64,000 bases of DNA from Diphasiastrum complanatum (taxonomy: Eukaryota; Streptophyta; Lycopodiopsida; Lycopodiales; Lycopodiaceae): assembly GCA_029204225.1 (NCBI GenBank), contig CM055092.1:66068923-66132922 (forward strand), read 5' to 3'. Both the position numbers and the translations under genes were made by a program. The notes under the pieces are model-generated. The model was not told the DNA's origin, did no database searches, and was given only the letters and a program-made list of their open reading frames with translations. Below are positions 23,641 through 35,951 of this stretch, piece after piece. How positions within the stretch are numbered: the stretch's first letter is position 1; the number at the start of each line of letters is the position of its first letter.

Positions 23641-25950
23641 CCAAAACAACAGCCTTTTGTAGAGAGTCAACATATTGTTGTATCGTCTATCACACAAGTT
23701 GATTCCGACTACATAGACCCAACGATGTATTATCTAGAAGATACCAATGTGCCTTGATCCATTTGCACCTTACTAAAATTAACTGTAGTATTAGATGTTT
23801 CTAGGCTCGTCTAGTCTTACTGATTCTTTTGTCATCCACGGATACATAGTTGCTTCCAATCCAAATAGAAATACATCCTATCTAGCAACGATGTAAGGTC
23901 TATGTCAAACACCATCCATAGATAAGACCGAGAATGTACCACCTCATATATGTGTCTTCATTATGTCTCTATGACCAAGCAATTGATATCATACCCTGGA
24001 GCCAAGTTTTGAGCTACCGCCTGATGAATCATGAGTTTTGTGTCTAGATGATAACCTGTATGTTCTATCTAAGTGAAAGTAATCTAAGGCATAATTGTCT
24101 TATTGCATGCTACGTAAATATTATACCTTATCACTTGTTTTTCTTGTGTAACAATGTAGCTATGGCCTTGTGCCAAATTTGATACTGGATTGTAAGAGTT
24201 TGGTTTAAGAGTGCCATGCAATTCCTTCTATAGCGTTATTTGCTACAATTTTTCATTTTTTTTCCTCTTATTTCAAATTTTGTCCTGTCAACTATGTTGT
24301 TTGTTGTTGCATGTTTGCTTGTTCTATTGTCGTATGTTTAGTGTGTTTTCTTTTACAGACGCACTATAGGTGATATTTCATCGGCAATTTTATTCTACTT
24401 CTGCAGTTGCAGTATGACATGAATTGTCATTGGGATATATCTCTACATCTTTACCAATGATTTCAACAACTTTCAATAGGAACAAAAAGAGCAATCAAGG
24501 GACTTCAACAACAAATGCTCAGTTTGGCAACAAAAGGAGCATCTTATCATACTGCAATCGTGATTCAGCAAAGATCCATCTTCCCAACAAGATGGAATAT
24601 TTGCGACAACACCACCACCGCCATCATCAATAAGCACTTGGTTTTACGTAAGCGATACAATATCCACGCTTTTCCAATTGCCTCACCATCGCCATCACAT
24701 AGTCAACAAGTGGCAGTTTGTACCAGTGACGGGCTCTCAAGTCACATCAAAGAAAAAAGCTATATGTAAATCGACCCAGACGACGAGTGTTCCTACCAAC
24801 ACCAACAACGATGCTTCATCGGACAAATGTACATTGAGCAGTGGTCATGATCGTGTCTCAAGCCCATACTACTACTATTCTACATCATTCATTTGATCAT
24901 CTGCGGAGGCCACAAGAAGCACAAGTCATCAACGAGCGAAATCTCATATCCCTACGTAAACTGAAGGAATCTCGCGTCAATTAGAGATTGAAGTTATGAG
25001 CGCACAACCTCAAGGACAAATGTCATTTTTAAAGGCAAACAACGATGACGCTTTAAAAATTTGTACACTGAGCATTGGTTATGAATAGGTATAATGTACA
25101 CAAGGTCCTTATCATCCCTTGTCCACATCCATTCCTTCCCCCATGTTCCCCCATATAATCACTCTTGAAGCTTCATCTCACTTTTCCCATCCATGCTTCA
25201 AGACCTCATTCCCACCCGATCGATCAATCTGAATTTGCTCTAGTTCTCAATTGAAGCACTTCGTGAAGCAGACAAGTCTACAACATCTGCAGCATCCCAA
25301 CGATGTCAATTTAGAGCTCCCGCTGAGCAATGCCAAGCATATTATCAAAAGGACCTTGGAGGTTTTTGACAAACAACAAGTGGTGTTTTTGCAATTAAAG
25401 TACTAGACAAGTTATTTACTTGTTGACCATTCAAAGGCCACTACTATGTGTATTAAAAGAACAAAAACAAAAAAGGGAATCGTTCAAGCCTCTAGTCCAA
25501 GCAATCCTTCATGGAGCTTTCAACGGTACAATTGACCTCAAAGACAACTATAAGCAACAAACCTTTGATCCATTTATTCACATCCCCTCCCCCATATCTG
25601 GCTCACATCCTACCACTTACCCTCATCTTCATCTCATTACCGTTCCTTCACACCTTGTGTTGATTTCATACCATATTTAATAACCCAAGCTCTTGTACAT
25701 CATCCATTGAATCATCAGCGTGGGCACTTGGAAATACAACCCATCAAAGAGCCAACTCCCATATGATCCACATCAACTCTTATGGAGAGGCTCATACTTC
25801 TTCAAAGCTTCATCTCCTAACGGAGCAACACCTTACAAAAAGTTCTACATCTACAAGCTGCATCAACTTTGACTCCTCCAGCACCATAAGGAGTGGGATC
25901 TTAACATTGCACTTGGCGTGGGACCTCCAAGTTCTTAACGGAGGGGATAA
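23641..25950. other. No recognised gene; internal part of a degraded gypsy element possible
   Basis: Only short frames. It lies between gypsy gag and an LTR-like segment in the same orientation, so it may be the eroded body of that element, but no protease, RT or integrase motif is readable. Confidence 0.35.
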
Positions 25951-26450
25951 TGTAGGCTAATATTCCTTGCGAATATTCTAGCCATATGGTTATTACTTCA
26001 AGTCATATAATCAAAGCGGCTCTAGCTTAGGTCCATTGGGGGTCTGTCCCATGGAACCTAACTTATAAAAATAAGTCATATGGTCTATTGGGGGTTTGTT
26101 CCATGGAACCTTTTGTAACTGACTTAGTTCTATACCTAATTTACTATGGCTTGTAATTTAACTAAATTATCAGGTTTCGAGATTTTGACAGTTCTTTGTA
26201 AAACAAGGGCCTCCAAGTATAAGTCAATGTGGAGAGCTCATTTGTAGGTGAACACTTGTAGAGGAATTCTACATTTTGGATCTTCCCATCTCTCTTGTGT
26301 CTCCCCATTGTGGATCTTCCCTTTGGTTGTAAACTATTGTATGGAATGTATTATTGAGTTAGTTGCCTATGCGAAGTATGAGGCACAAATGCAAATATTG
26401 TGCTATATTGCAACTTTTTGCTCATATACAAGCCCTTGTTATGGTAAAAA
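25941..26450 (+). repeat. Probable Ty3/gypsy 3' LTR with polypurine tract
   Basis: GGAGGGGATAA at 25,940-25,950 is a polypurine tract, the plus-strand primer, followed by TGTAGGCTAATATTCC, an LTR start. The next 450 bp carry no genes and include a local duplication of a segment starting GGTC(C/T)ATTGGGGGT and ending CCATGGAACCT (about 26,030 and 26,081). The far edge is not resolved. Confidence 0.45.
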
Positions 26451-27955
26451 AGTAAATTGCGGGTTACTATGGAAAAGATCACTGTCCAAGTTGGCTTTAG
26501 AACAGTTGATTATACTCAATACTTGAGGAAATTAGATATGTTGTCAATGTTTCTACTATCTTTAATAAGTTTGTTAAATAGCACTAAGATATTTTAAGTA
26601 ATACTCATAAGTGACTCTGATAGACAAAAATATCGATAGCTGTTAATGGCCATTGTTCGCCATGTTGTAAGTGATAAATGTACTTTTTATACCATGTTAA
26701 TAAAGATGCCGAGGTACCTTTTAGGCTCTAACTCAATGTTGAGGGTATTGTAGTGTAAATAAATAAATTAGTCAGAAATAGTTACAAGGGTCATGGCATC
26801 ATACGTGTGTAAGCCCATGGCCCAATGAGCACTTGTAAACTAAATAATTATGGACATAAACTTGACTTTGGGCCATGTAATTAAAAATAAGACTAGAAGG
26901 CCAAAGTTAAGCTTAAACTTTAGTTTCTAAGTTTGTAAAATAGTCAAAGGTCAAATGATGGTAGGTGGGATGTGCTTCTTCCTACACCATAGATTCATTT
27001 GTGTTTCTTGTGGATGGTGTGGATTTCCTACCTTCTTGCAAGTAGCCAATAGAAAGCAAGGGGCAAGGGCCACCCCAAAGATAAAAAGGCACCATTTGTA
27101 ACCATTTTCCATGCTTAATGAGAAGGAGGAAGCTTTACCATTTTAGAAAGAAGCATCCTCATTTGCTATACAATACTTTCTAATGCTATTGTGTGTTTGC
27201 TTTTGGCTTTCTAGTTTCCATGTTTTTGGTTTCATTACTTAATGTTTCTCCACTAGCATGCACAATGAGCAAATGAGCTAACCTCCCCTCTCACCCTCTT
27301 TCTCTCTCTCTTTTTTACTTCTTCCATGTAACTATCTCTCCCCCTCTCTTTTTCACTCCAAATCATGATGTTGTGTGATTAGTGTAGAAAAGGGTAGTGT
27401 TAAAGTGGATTAGTGTTAGGAAAAAGAGTAGAAAGCATCTAAATCTAGCATCCGTGAGAGATTTCAACAAGTTTAATCATATTTTGGTAAATTGTAAATA
27501 AGAGGCCAAAACTCATTTTAGACTTAGAGATAAACATTTTTGAAAGTGTGAGAAAGTTGGTAGTCGAGTTTGAGAGAGATTCAAATTTGAACTTTGGGTA
27601 CATTGAATCTAGATCCAAAAATAGTAGGATCTACATTTTGGAGGGAAATCCAAGTTGCCAAATAGGGTTTGGACATGTTATAAAAGGAGGAAACTCATGG
27701 AGAGACACATCTTCTCTCTTATCTCTCTCATTTCATCATTATACATGGTTCTCTTTGGGTTCTACTACTCATCGGTGCACTCTCTTGATGATGTCTTGCA
27801 ATCTTGTGTGTAGAATGCTCATATTTTGTTACTTTTGGTTTCACACATGTGAAATATAGTGGGTACTATAATTGTACTGACAGAAACCATATTTTATGTT
27901 TTGGTTCATGTTTGATCAATATCTCTTAGAGTTTGCATCTCATTTTGTATGTAGA
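26451..27955. other. No recognised gene; possible LTR promoter near 27,675
   Basis: AT-rich sequence. GTTATAAAAGGAGG at about 27,678 is a good TATA box, followed by a CT-rich stretch (CTTCTCTCTTATCTCTCTC) as in many plant LTRs. It lies shortly before the gypsy zinc knuckle at 27.98 kb and may be that element's remaining 5' LTR. No LTR edges were found. Confidence 0.35.
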
Positions 27956-27959
27956 AGCT

Positions 27960-28740
27960 GATTTTTCTACGAATTGTTCAGGAGAAGGACATATCAAGAC
28001 AAAATGTCCAAAGTTGATGAAGCCAAAGATTCTAGTAAAATTGGTTCAAACGCCAACAACACCAATGGAGAAGGAATCGACACTTTCACAGAAAGATGTT
28101 GTTGTTTAGAGAGCTGAAATGACTGAAGACCAAGCGTCGACACAACTCGATTCAAGTTAGCCAATGTCCTGAAAGAAGTCAAGAAAGTTGTTGACTGTAT
28201 GTTTTGCTAGTTATAACAAATCAAATGACTTAATGAATTAAAAAACTCGACAAAGGCATGCAAAGAAAAAATTACTTTAGAAGTGAAATATTTATTCAAT
28301 GAAAATATACATGAAGTAGAATCTAAGAAGAAATTTCTTTTTAAGAGGATGATATTTTTAAGCCTTCTAAATTGTCAAAAGTTATTGTTGATCCTAAGCC
28401 TCGAAGTTTGAAGGCGGATTGCAACATTGTCAATGATAATAGGGCTTTACAACTTAACATAACTTTTCAACAATTGTTGTCTGATAAAATTATTACAAAA
28501 AACAACTTCAAACTTTAATGTAGCCTAAACGGAGATTAAGACACAAGCTACCAAAGAGTACATTATTACGAGTGAATCTAGGAGACTTGGGAGCTCCTAA
28601 AATTGACATGACTATCAAAGGTTGTCTCATTGAAAAAGTACCAGTAGATTTAGATTTGAGTGTGAATATCATGACAGAAGATGCAACACACGCTCTTGGA
28701 TTGACTGATATTCATCCAACATAGAGGAATATTAAGAGCG
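27960..28740 (+). pseudogene. Gypsy gag zinc knuckle and protease remnant
   Basis: At 27,978-28,018 the frame reads NCSGEGHIKTKCPK, a CCHC zinc knuckle (C..G.GH....C) of gypsy gag. The first Cys of the motif is apparently replaced by Ser. After about 500 bp of broken frames, 28,590-28,730 reads DMTIKGCLIEKVPVDLDLS and VNIMTEDATHALGLTDIHPT. This is the retropepsin region of gypsy pol. The expected catalytic D-S-G appears as D-L-D, so the protease active site is destroyed. It continues into the RT that follows in the same orientation. Confidence 0.7.
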
Positions 28741-29187
28741 GACTCTACATTGAGGGAAAAACCAGTCGGTGAGTTTAAGATGGTCATGGTCTATATATAG
28801 AATGAGCCACTTATTATGAATTTTCTAGTAATAAAGACTATTGGAGATTCAACATATTCTATATTAATAAGAAGACCTTGGGTATACCAAGCTAAAGTTG
28901 TAGCCCATTAGAAGAAAAAAGAATTACACTTTAGAGCTCCTTCTGATTCAGACAAGTCCAATACATAGCCAGTAATATCTTGGAAGTCTGACAAATATGA
29001 AGGTGAAATACCAACATTAGAAACTAGTCTCACATAAAACAAAGATTGATTTTTTGTAGAATCGACTGAAAAATAGGACATTTGAATAAATTATTTCCAA
29101 TGTTATGAGGTTGTAGAGGCCTAATCATCTTATATTACAAGGAATATTGCTTCGAATCGAGAATTCCAAGGATATTCTTTTACAAAT

Positions 29188-30130
29188 ATGACTAAAGGAA
29201 TGATCAAACCTGATGTTGTTATTGATATATCAATTGCACCTCATAAAGTATTGAAGATATCCAGACACTTATCAAAAGAAGAGTTGCAAGCTTACACTGA
29301 TATATTAAAAGAATATCAAGATGTGTTTGTCTGGATCGTGCATGATCTCAAAGAAATTCTGAAAGAATTTGGAGAACATCAAATTGATTTGAAACAAAAT
29401 GTTATGCCAATATCGACTATATCCCAAGTATTCTTTGACAATGAAAGATGAATTGGAGAAATATCTAGAAGCTAAAATAGTCTCTCTTGTCCTAAGTAGC
29501 AAGTATGTGTCTCCTATTGTTGTGGTGTCGAAAAAGAAAACTAGCAAAATTTGTATATGCCAGGACTTTTGAAAATTAAATGTTTCAACAAGGAAAGATC
29601 GTCACCCATTGTCATTCTTGACCAAGTAGCAAGACATGAGCGATATAGTTTTCTATATGGATTTTTAAGATATAATCAGGTATCTATTTGACAAGAACAC
29701 TAGTCAGAAACTACGTTTACAACCGACTGGGGAACATATGCCTATCAATAGATACCTTTTGGCTTGTGCAATGCACCATTTACATTTCAGTGAATGATGA
29801 CAATTATTTTTCAAGACTATGTACGAGTGTTTGTAGAAGTATTCATTGATTTCTATGTGTACAGTAAAGCCACAGATCACATATCAAATCTTCGACTAAC
29901 TTTGTAGAGATGTAGAGACACTTCTTTATGTTGACATCCAGAGAAGTGCTATTTTGGTATGAAAGAAAGTAATCTTGTAGGACATCAAATATCTGAAAGA
30001 GGAATCAAAATAATAGCAACAAAGTCAAAATCATAAAGAATATGAGAGAACCAACTACCTTGAGAGAGTTACGAGAATTTCTCAGACATGTCGGTTATTA
30101 TAGAAGATTTATAAAAGATTATGCATTCGT
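29188..30130 (+). pseudogene. Ty3/gypsy reverse transcriptase
   Basis: A frame starting MTKGMIKPDVVIDISIAPHK contains SKEELQAYTDILKEYQDVFVW, the usual lead-in to gypsy RT. RT motifs follow in broken frames: SPIVVVSKKK near 29,515; TTDWGTYAYQ.IPFGLCNAP near 29,720-29,780; FQDYVRVFVEVFIDFYVYS near 29,812-29,865; and TLRELREFLRHVGYYRRFIK near 30,058-30,115. The active-site box normally reads F(I/V)DD, but here it is FIDF, so one catalytic Asp is lost. There are many stops. This is an old copy of the gypsy clade in which the box reads FIDDFCVYS. Confidence 0.85.
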
Positions 30131-30732
30131 AGCTTCACCATTAACTCAGTTTATTGAAGAAGGATGAAGAATATTTATGGACAACTGAAAGACACGAAGC
30201 TTTTAACAAATTGAAGCAAAAATTGATGGAAGCTCCAATCTTACACCCCCTAGACTAGGTAAGGACAGTCCATGTTTTATGTCAATGTTTCTACAATTGC
30301 AATTGGGGTAACCCTCAGTTAGAAAGATGATTTGAAGAAGGATTATCTTGTGTACTATGCAAGGCGTCAATTATCTAGTTCAAAAATGAATTATTCAATG
30401 ACAGAGAGAGAAGCATTGAGACTGATCTATACAGTGAAAAAGTTCCAAGACTATTTGCTGGGATATTCTTTCGTGTTCCATATAGATCATTTTGCATTAA
30501 GTACCTTGTAAATAAAGCAAATCTGTTAGGATGCATTGCGAGATGGGTATTGTTATTGCAAGAATTTACTTTTCCAATGGAGACTCGACAAGGAAAGTTT
30601 CATACAAATGTTGATTTATTATCTCGACTAGATGGAATTAAATCAACAAAACCACTAGAAGACCGATTTCCTGATGAAGAATTATTTATGCTTAATTCAA
30701 AAAATTCATTATATTCAGATATAATCAAATAG
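30131..30732 (+). pseudogene. Gypsy RNase H region
   Basis: Broken frames carry on from RT: TTERHEAFNKLKQKLMEAPI near 30,183-30,240, then the RNase H tail QEFTFPMETRQGKFHTNVDL and LLSRLDG at 30,550-30,640, which is the LQEFDFEI..KKG..N..ADLLSR block in gypsy elements. RNase H would remove the RNA strand during element replication. Frameshifts between blocks show it is dead. Confidence 0.75.
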
Positions 30733-30879
30733 TTGATCCATCAAAATTATCCAAAGATTTTTAATTTGGAGAAAAAGATAGTCTTTCAACATAAGATTGG
30801 ACCCTACACTATTATAAAAGAGATATTATATAAGCTAGTAGGCCCATATGAAGAGCTATGAAGATGCTTGAAAAATGAT

Positions 30880-31000
30880 GAGATTTGAAGTGTTATTTGA
30901 GCTTTACATTTGGAGGATGCTGGAGGACACTATGCTCTAAAGAATATCATGACTAAGATTTTGAACGCTAAGTACTGGTGGCCAACCATATACGAGGGCT
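30880..31000 (+). pseudogene. Gypsy integrase zinc-binding start, truncated
   Basis: The reading LHLEDAGGHYALKNIMTKIL followed by NAKYWWPTIY matches the integrase HHCC region (H..GGH....T...I....YWWPT). It ends abruptly near 31,000, where sequence of an opposite-strand copia element begins. The catalytic core is absent, so the junction truncates this gypsy copy. Confidence 0.75.
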
Positions 31001-31004
31001 CATT

Positions 31005-32870
31005 TCATAAAACACAAACAACAAACAGACAAAATCAGGGTGTCGTCTACATAGACACCGATAGTGATGATCTCCCCATCTATGACTTTCACATAGACGT
31101 TATAATCAGCCATTAAAGGCTGGAAGCCTAAGGATCTGAGTCTTGATCCTTCTTCTTGTACCATTGCTTGGGCAGACTGTTTCAGTCCGTAGATGCTCTG
31201 TGCATTTTGCAGACATAGTCAACAAATGACTTGCAGGTAAAACCTGGTGGTTGGTCCATATAGACTTCTTCTTTCAGCTCTCCATGCAGGAATGATGTTT
31301 TCTCGTCCACGATATCAGATCATAGGCCGCTGCATATGCAAACAATATGCATATAGATGTGTGTTTCACAACAAGAGAAAATGTTTCAGTATAGTCAACG
31401 CCATACTTCTGTGAGAAACCCTTTACAACTAGTCTGGCTTTGTATCTTGATACATTGTCGTTTGGTCCATACTTGTATTTGTAGATCCACTTGCATTTGA
31501 TAGTCTTTCTGTCCGCTGGAATTGGTTCAAGAGTCCAAACTTTGTTTGTTTGCATGGAGTGCATTTTTTCCTCCATTGCTTTTATTCATTTGTCCTTGTC
31601 TGGACTATCGATACCTTCTTCATAAGTTTGTTATTCACCACCGAATCCACAAAACTCTTCTATCGTAGAAGCTGAGCTGACATGCACAAATTCGACTGGT
31701 GCTCTTCTCTCTCTGGTCGATCTCCTTGGAGATGTTGCAGGCACTTCGATGGCTTTGTCTTTGTCAAGTGTCTCACCTTTGTTGACTACTTTGCCTTTGT
31801 CGACTATAGATCTGTTGTGTGTAGCAGGTGTCCTGGGTATAGGCTGCATGTCGGGCTACTCGTCATCTGAACTATCCTTCAACTCGTCTCAAATTTGAAC
31901 ATCTGCATCTGGATGCTCAGGGTGTGGATGTCGGCAGGTTGTAGTACTACTTGCCAAGAATTTCATAGCCAACTGGATCTTCGTTAGCCATTGTTCTTGC
32001 TTCATCGAATCTGGCATCTCTGATAGTCTTTACTTGATTAGTCTCCGGCAAATAGATCATGTAGTATGATGAATGTATGTCATATCCTACAAGGTATTCT
32101 TGCTCGACCTTTTCATCCAGCTTCTTGTGGATCTTGTCAAGAATGTGTGCATATGTTGCACATCCGAAGATTCTTATATGAGCTAGATTTTGCTTGTTAC
32201 CCCACCACACTTCATGTGGAATAGTGGTGAGGAATGTCTGATTTGCCCGTCTTGTTCTGTAGATAGGCGACTGTAGCTACTGCTTCAGCCCTCGATGCCC
32301 TTGAATAGGCCATCATGAATCTTGCAGCTTCCATGAGGGTTATGTAACACCAGTAAGTTTTGGTGTGTGTGTTGCAGTCTTCCTATGAAGAATGCCTCGA
32401 CTACTACAAAAATCAGCAAAACAGTTGGAGATATATTCTCCACCTCTGTCGGTTCTGATCTACTTGACTTTCTTCTTTGTCCACTTCTCAGACCAGTTTA
32501 CATACTCTGTAAACTTATCGAGAGCTTCAAACTTGTTGTGGATGAAGTAGACAACAACAAACTTACTGAAGTCATCAATGAAGGTGATATAATATCTCAC
32601 AGAGAGCACATTAAAAGGTCCGCAGATGTCGGAGTGTATTAATTCCAGAAGCTCTATCGCTCTGAAGGAATTCCTAGTGAAGGGTGTACGCAACATCTTG
32701 CCTTTGTTGCATGCGTCACAGGATGTCAGACTTGCATCCTTGATGCTTACTCTTGTGAATGCACCGTGTTGGTTGGCCTTGTATAGCGCCATTGGGTTCA
32801 TGCTCACACCTCCTCACATGCATAAACTATCTCTTTAACATTTGGATTTGGCTTGAATTGGTAGCAAGTC
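31005..32870 (-). pseudogene. Ty1/copia pol: GAG-pre-integrase, integrase and RT
   Basis: Reading leftwards from 32,870: LTSCDACNKGKM and LLELIHSDICGPF (GAG-pre-integrase and start of the integrase core); ITFIDDFSKFVVVYF (first catalytic Asp); IRTDRGGEYIS at about 32,455 (second catalytic Asp); IRIFGCATYAHI and LVGYD (integrase C-terminal region); a linker with STRERRAPVEF; then RT with WTLEPIPADRKTIKCKWIYK, SRYKARLVVKGFSQKYGVDY, GELKEEVYMDQPPGF, a changed YGLKQSAQAWY and GVYVDDTLI near 31,040. All main domains are in order and the YVDD box is intact, but stops and frameshifts break the frame in at least five places. It ends at the junction with the gypsy integrase at about 31,000, so RNase H and the 3' LTR are missing. 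Confidence 0.9.
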
Positions 32871-32954
32871 TTCTTGCAATATTTAAACGAAGAAAATCTC
32901 ATGCGCCTTTTACTAGCACCACTACTTGCTGTCAAAACTTCTAGCTTGTGTATT

Positions 32955-33260
32955 TTTGTATTTTCTTTTAATTGGTCATCTGTTGAGAGTTTACACTTTT
33001 GCTATAATCCATATAACATTGAAGAGTAATGCTGGAAGATTGCAATTCTTCAACCTTTGTGACAGAAATGGTTTCCTCTATTTTTAGATCAGTTATCTCT
33101 TTAGCCAATGTCTGATTTGTTTCTTGCAATGATTTAATTTCTCATTCATGTTCAATGTTTGCACTAATTGCCAATGTTTCAGCTTGGATTCTTCGAGAAT
33201 CCATAACTCTATAGTAGCCAAGAAGTCTGTTGGCACCATCACCAATGAACCTTAACAACC
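32955..33260 (-). pseudogene. Coiled-coil-like fragment of unknown origin
   Basis: The minus-strand reading MDSRRIQAETLAISANIEHE, then (after one stop) EIKSLQETNQTLAKEITDLK and ISVTKVEELQSSSI, has heptad-like spacing of hydrophobic residues. It lies upstream of the copia pol in the same orientation and could be part of its gag or of another gene. I do not recognise a family. Confidence 0.3.
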
Positions 33261-35951
33261 TATGTACATCAGAAAATTGAGGAAGAATATTTGAAAATGG
33301 ATAGGTGGGTTCAAATCAATAGGACCTAGAGTTAGCTCTTAACTCATGCTCACTCTATGTGGTGACCCATCGTAAGGTGCCACGTGCCATGGATTACCTC
33401 TAAACTAATTATGATTAAGATACTTGTTTAGGCAAGGAAGAGTCCCTTGTTGAGTTCAAAAAAGGCCGAGGCCTAGGTGCTAGGAGTGAATATAGCACGT
33501 TTGGAGAGCGACCATCCCCCAAAGGCTAAAAGCATGGTTTGGTGGTAAAACATCGACTTTCAAGGACACTACCTTTTTTGGGTAGAAATGCACTTTTGTA
33601 TTATTATACACTATCTTCAACTAATACCTTTGACTTGCAATAACTTTTCAACCGTACCTCGGAAGTATGTCATGCATTAACATGTATGAGTTGCCCTTGA
33701 ATTCCAACATGGTAGCATAGGATTTATGATTAAGCCAAGTAATAGGGTGAGAGCTCTATGGGATTTGCACCATGTTGATGTATGCCTTGACCCTAATTAT
33801 AGCTTCATGGAAGATCTTTTAAAGACCTTCAAAACACTATAAGCAGAGTGCTACTTGTCAATTATAATTTGTTGATTTGGTGTCATGAGTCTTTTGTAGA
33901 AGACATACATAATAATTTTGAGAAGAGGATCACTAATCAATCTAATCATCCACGCATTGGTGTTCATACAATGATCTTTGTAGAAAATTGTTATATGACC
34001 CATCATGTTCCTCTCCATATTTATCATTTGTAGGATAAACTTGACTAGTAACATGCCCTAGCTCCATACACTTATTTTATACATTAATCAAATAAAAATT
34101 TAAAAACTATGTCAAGTCCATACACGATCATGTGAATAAAAACAACCTTGTGTCAAATGAATAAAAGAACTCAATCATATGACCATAATTGAGACAATGT
34201 AAGAAAATTCATAATCAACATAAAAGACATTCAAAATGATCTATGTTGTATGTGAAATCCTGACTAAGCCAATAAACAAACATCGTCATACAAAATGACG
34301 TATGCTCATTTTGCTTTATGTTCACTTCTAATACTTGAGAACAACAAAGCTTTTTAGTGAGTCAAAATAATTGTTAGTTGCCACAAATCATTTGTTTAAG
34401 ATAAAACAAAATTTTGATGTCGAAATAGCAAGTATAGTTGAAGAGAATGTATGAAAATTTGTCAACATACTACTGAACTATTTTGGGCATTATAAAAGTC
34501 GAATTTGTAGATAGTGAAACCTTATTAGAATATACTAAATTATGATGTCAAAATAGCAAGTATAGTTGAAGAGAATGTATGAAAATTTGTCAACATACTA
34601 CTAAACTATTTTGGGCATTATAAAAGTCAAATTTGTAGATAAACTTAGCATGGTTTTTACCCACATGTGAAACGTTATTATTTTTAGATGGGTCCAAGTA
34701 CCTTTGGTCATTAAAATACACAAATGACATTTAGTTGATGTATAGACCAAAATTGATAGATTAGATTTCATTTTTAAATTTTAGAGCTATATGACTCTAG
34801 AGAGAGGAGAGAGAATCAATAGATTAGAGTTCATATTTTTATTTTAAAGCTATATGACTCTAGTCATCTTCACACCTATTGATAGGCTGAAAGGCATGAA
34901 AAAAGTGAAGCCTTTGTCTATTTTTTGTTTGGAGAATTTTTTGGTGAAATACTATTTTCATTTTGGCATTCTTCTATATTTGTGTAGAGATTATGTTGTG
35001 TGTTTGATGTATGTGCTTATAAGTGATGAATTAAATGTGGATTTATTGTTGTACGAACTGTAAACAGAGGCTAAGGTTCAAATCTGAGTAATTTATGAAT
35101 ATCTTTTGATTATATTTGCTTCTAGTAAGTGATCTTGATCAAATTAGCAAGCTTGTGAATGAAGTGTTTAACATAGAAGCAATTTGTGTTTAGAGCAATC
35201 ATTTTTGGCCTAGATCCAACATTTTGAATTATCTCTCTCTCAACTCACATTATTGCTATTTTTCGTGAGAAACCTAGAAAAACCTTTAAAAAATCCTATG
35301 AGATAAAAAAAACAAGGCCTCTCTCTCTCTCTCTCTATCCTTATGCACGCCTATCATTTTCTCTCTTGCCCTTTCATAGATTTTTCTCTTTCTAGAAACT
35401 TCTCTTTCTATAAATTTCTAAAATCACATGTTCTCTCTCTAGAAATTTCTAAATGCACGTCATTCAAACATTTCAATGCACTTCAAATGCCCTTCAAATA
35501 AGTTTTAGGGCAATTGTGGACCAATGAGAATAGACAAAATCCTTTTTGTCTATCATTGCCCACATTCTCATAAAAAAGTCACACCACCTCAAGCTATGCA
35601 AGTTCATTTTGTAACATTTGACATCGTAGTATTTGAATACCAATAGGAGGTGAAACAAAACAAAAAAAATGGACTAAATTAGAAATTTAACACAACAGAT
35701 TTGACTACATGAAAAAACCAATTTGCTACCTAACTACTCAAGATTTCATTATTGTATTTTTATATATGTACTAACTTATATAAAACAAAACTCAAATGAA
35801 ATTTGTATATTCGAAATCAAAAGGAAATTTGTTTTCTCTTGGCATTTACAAATGCGTTCAAATTAGCTACACCACAAGTTGACATTCTTCTTTACATCAA
35901 AATATATCATCCAAGATAGATCTTGACCCCTTAAGCAAATTACATATACAT
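33261..35951. repeat. No recognised gene; contains a 127 bp-period duplication
   Basis: AT-rich. A segment starting GATGTC(G/A)AAATAGCAAG occurs at 34,416 and again at 34,543, about 98 bp long with only a few differences. A CT-rich patch lies at 35,320-35,340. No coding signal is recognised. Confidence 0.6.
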
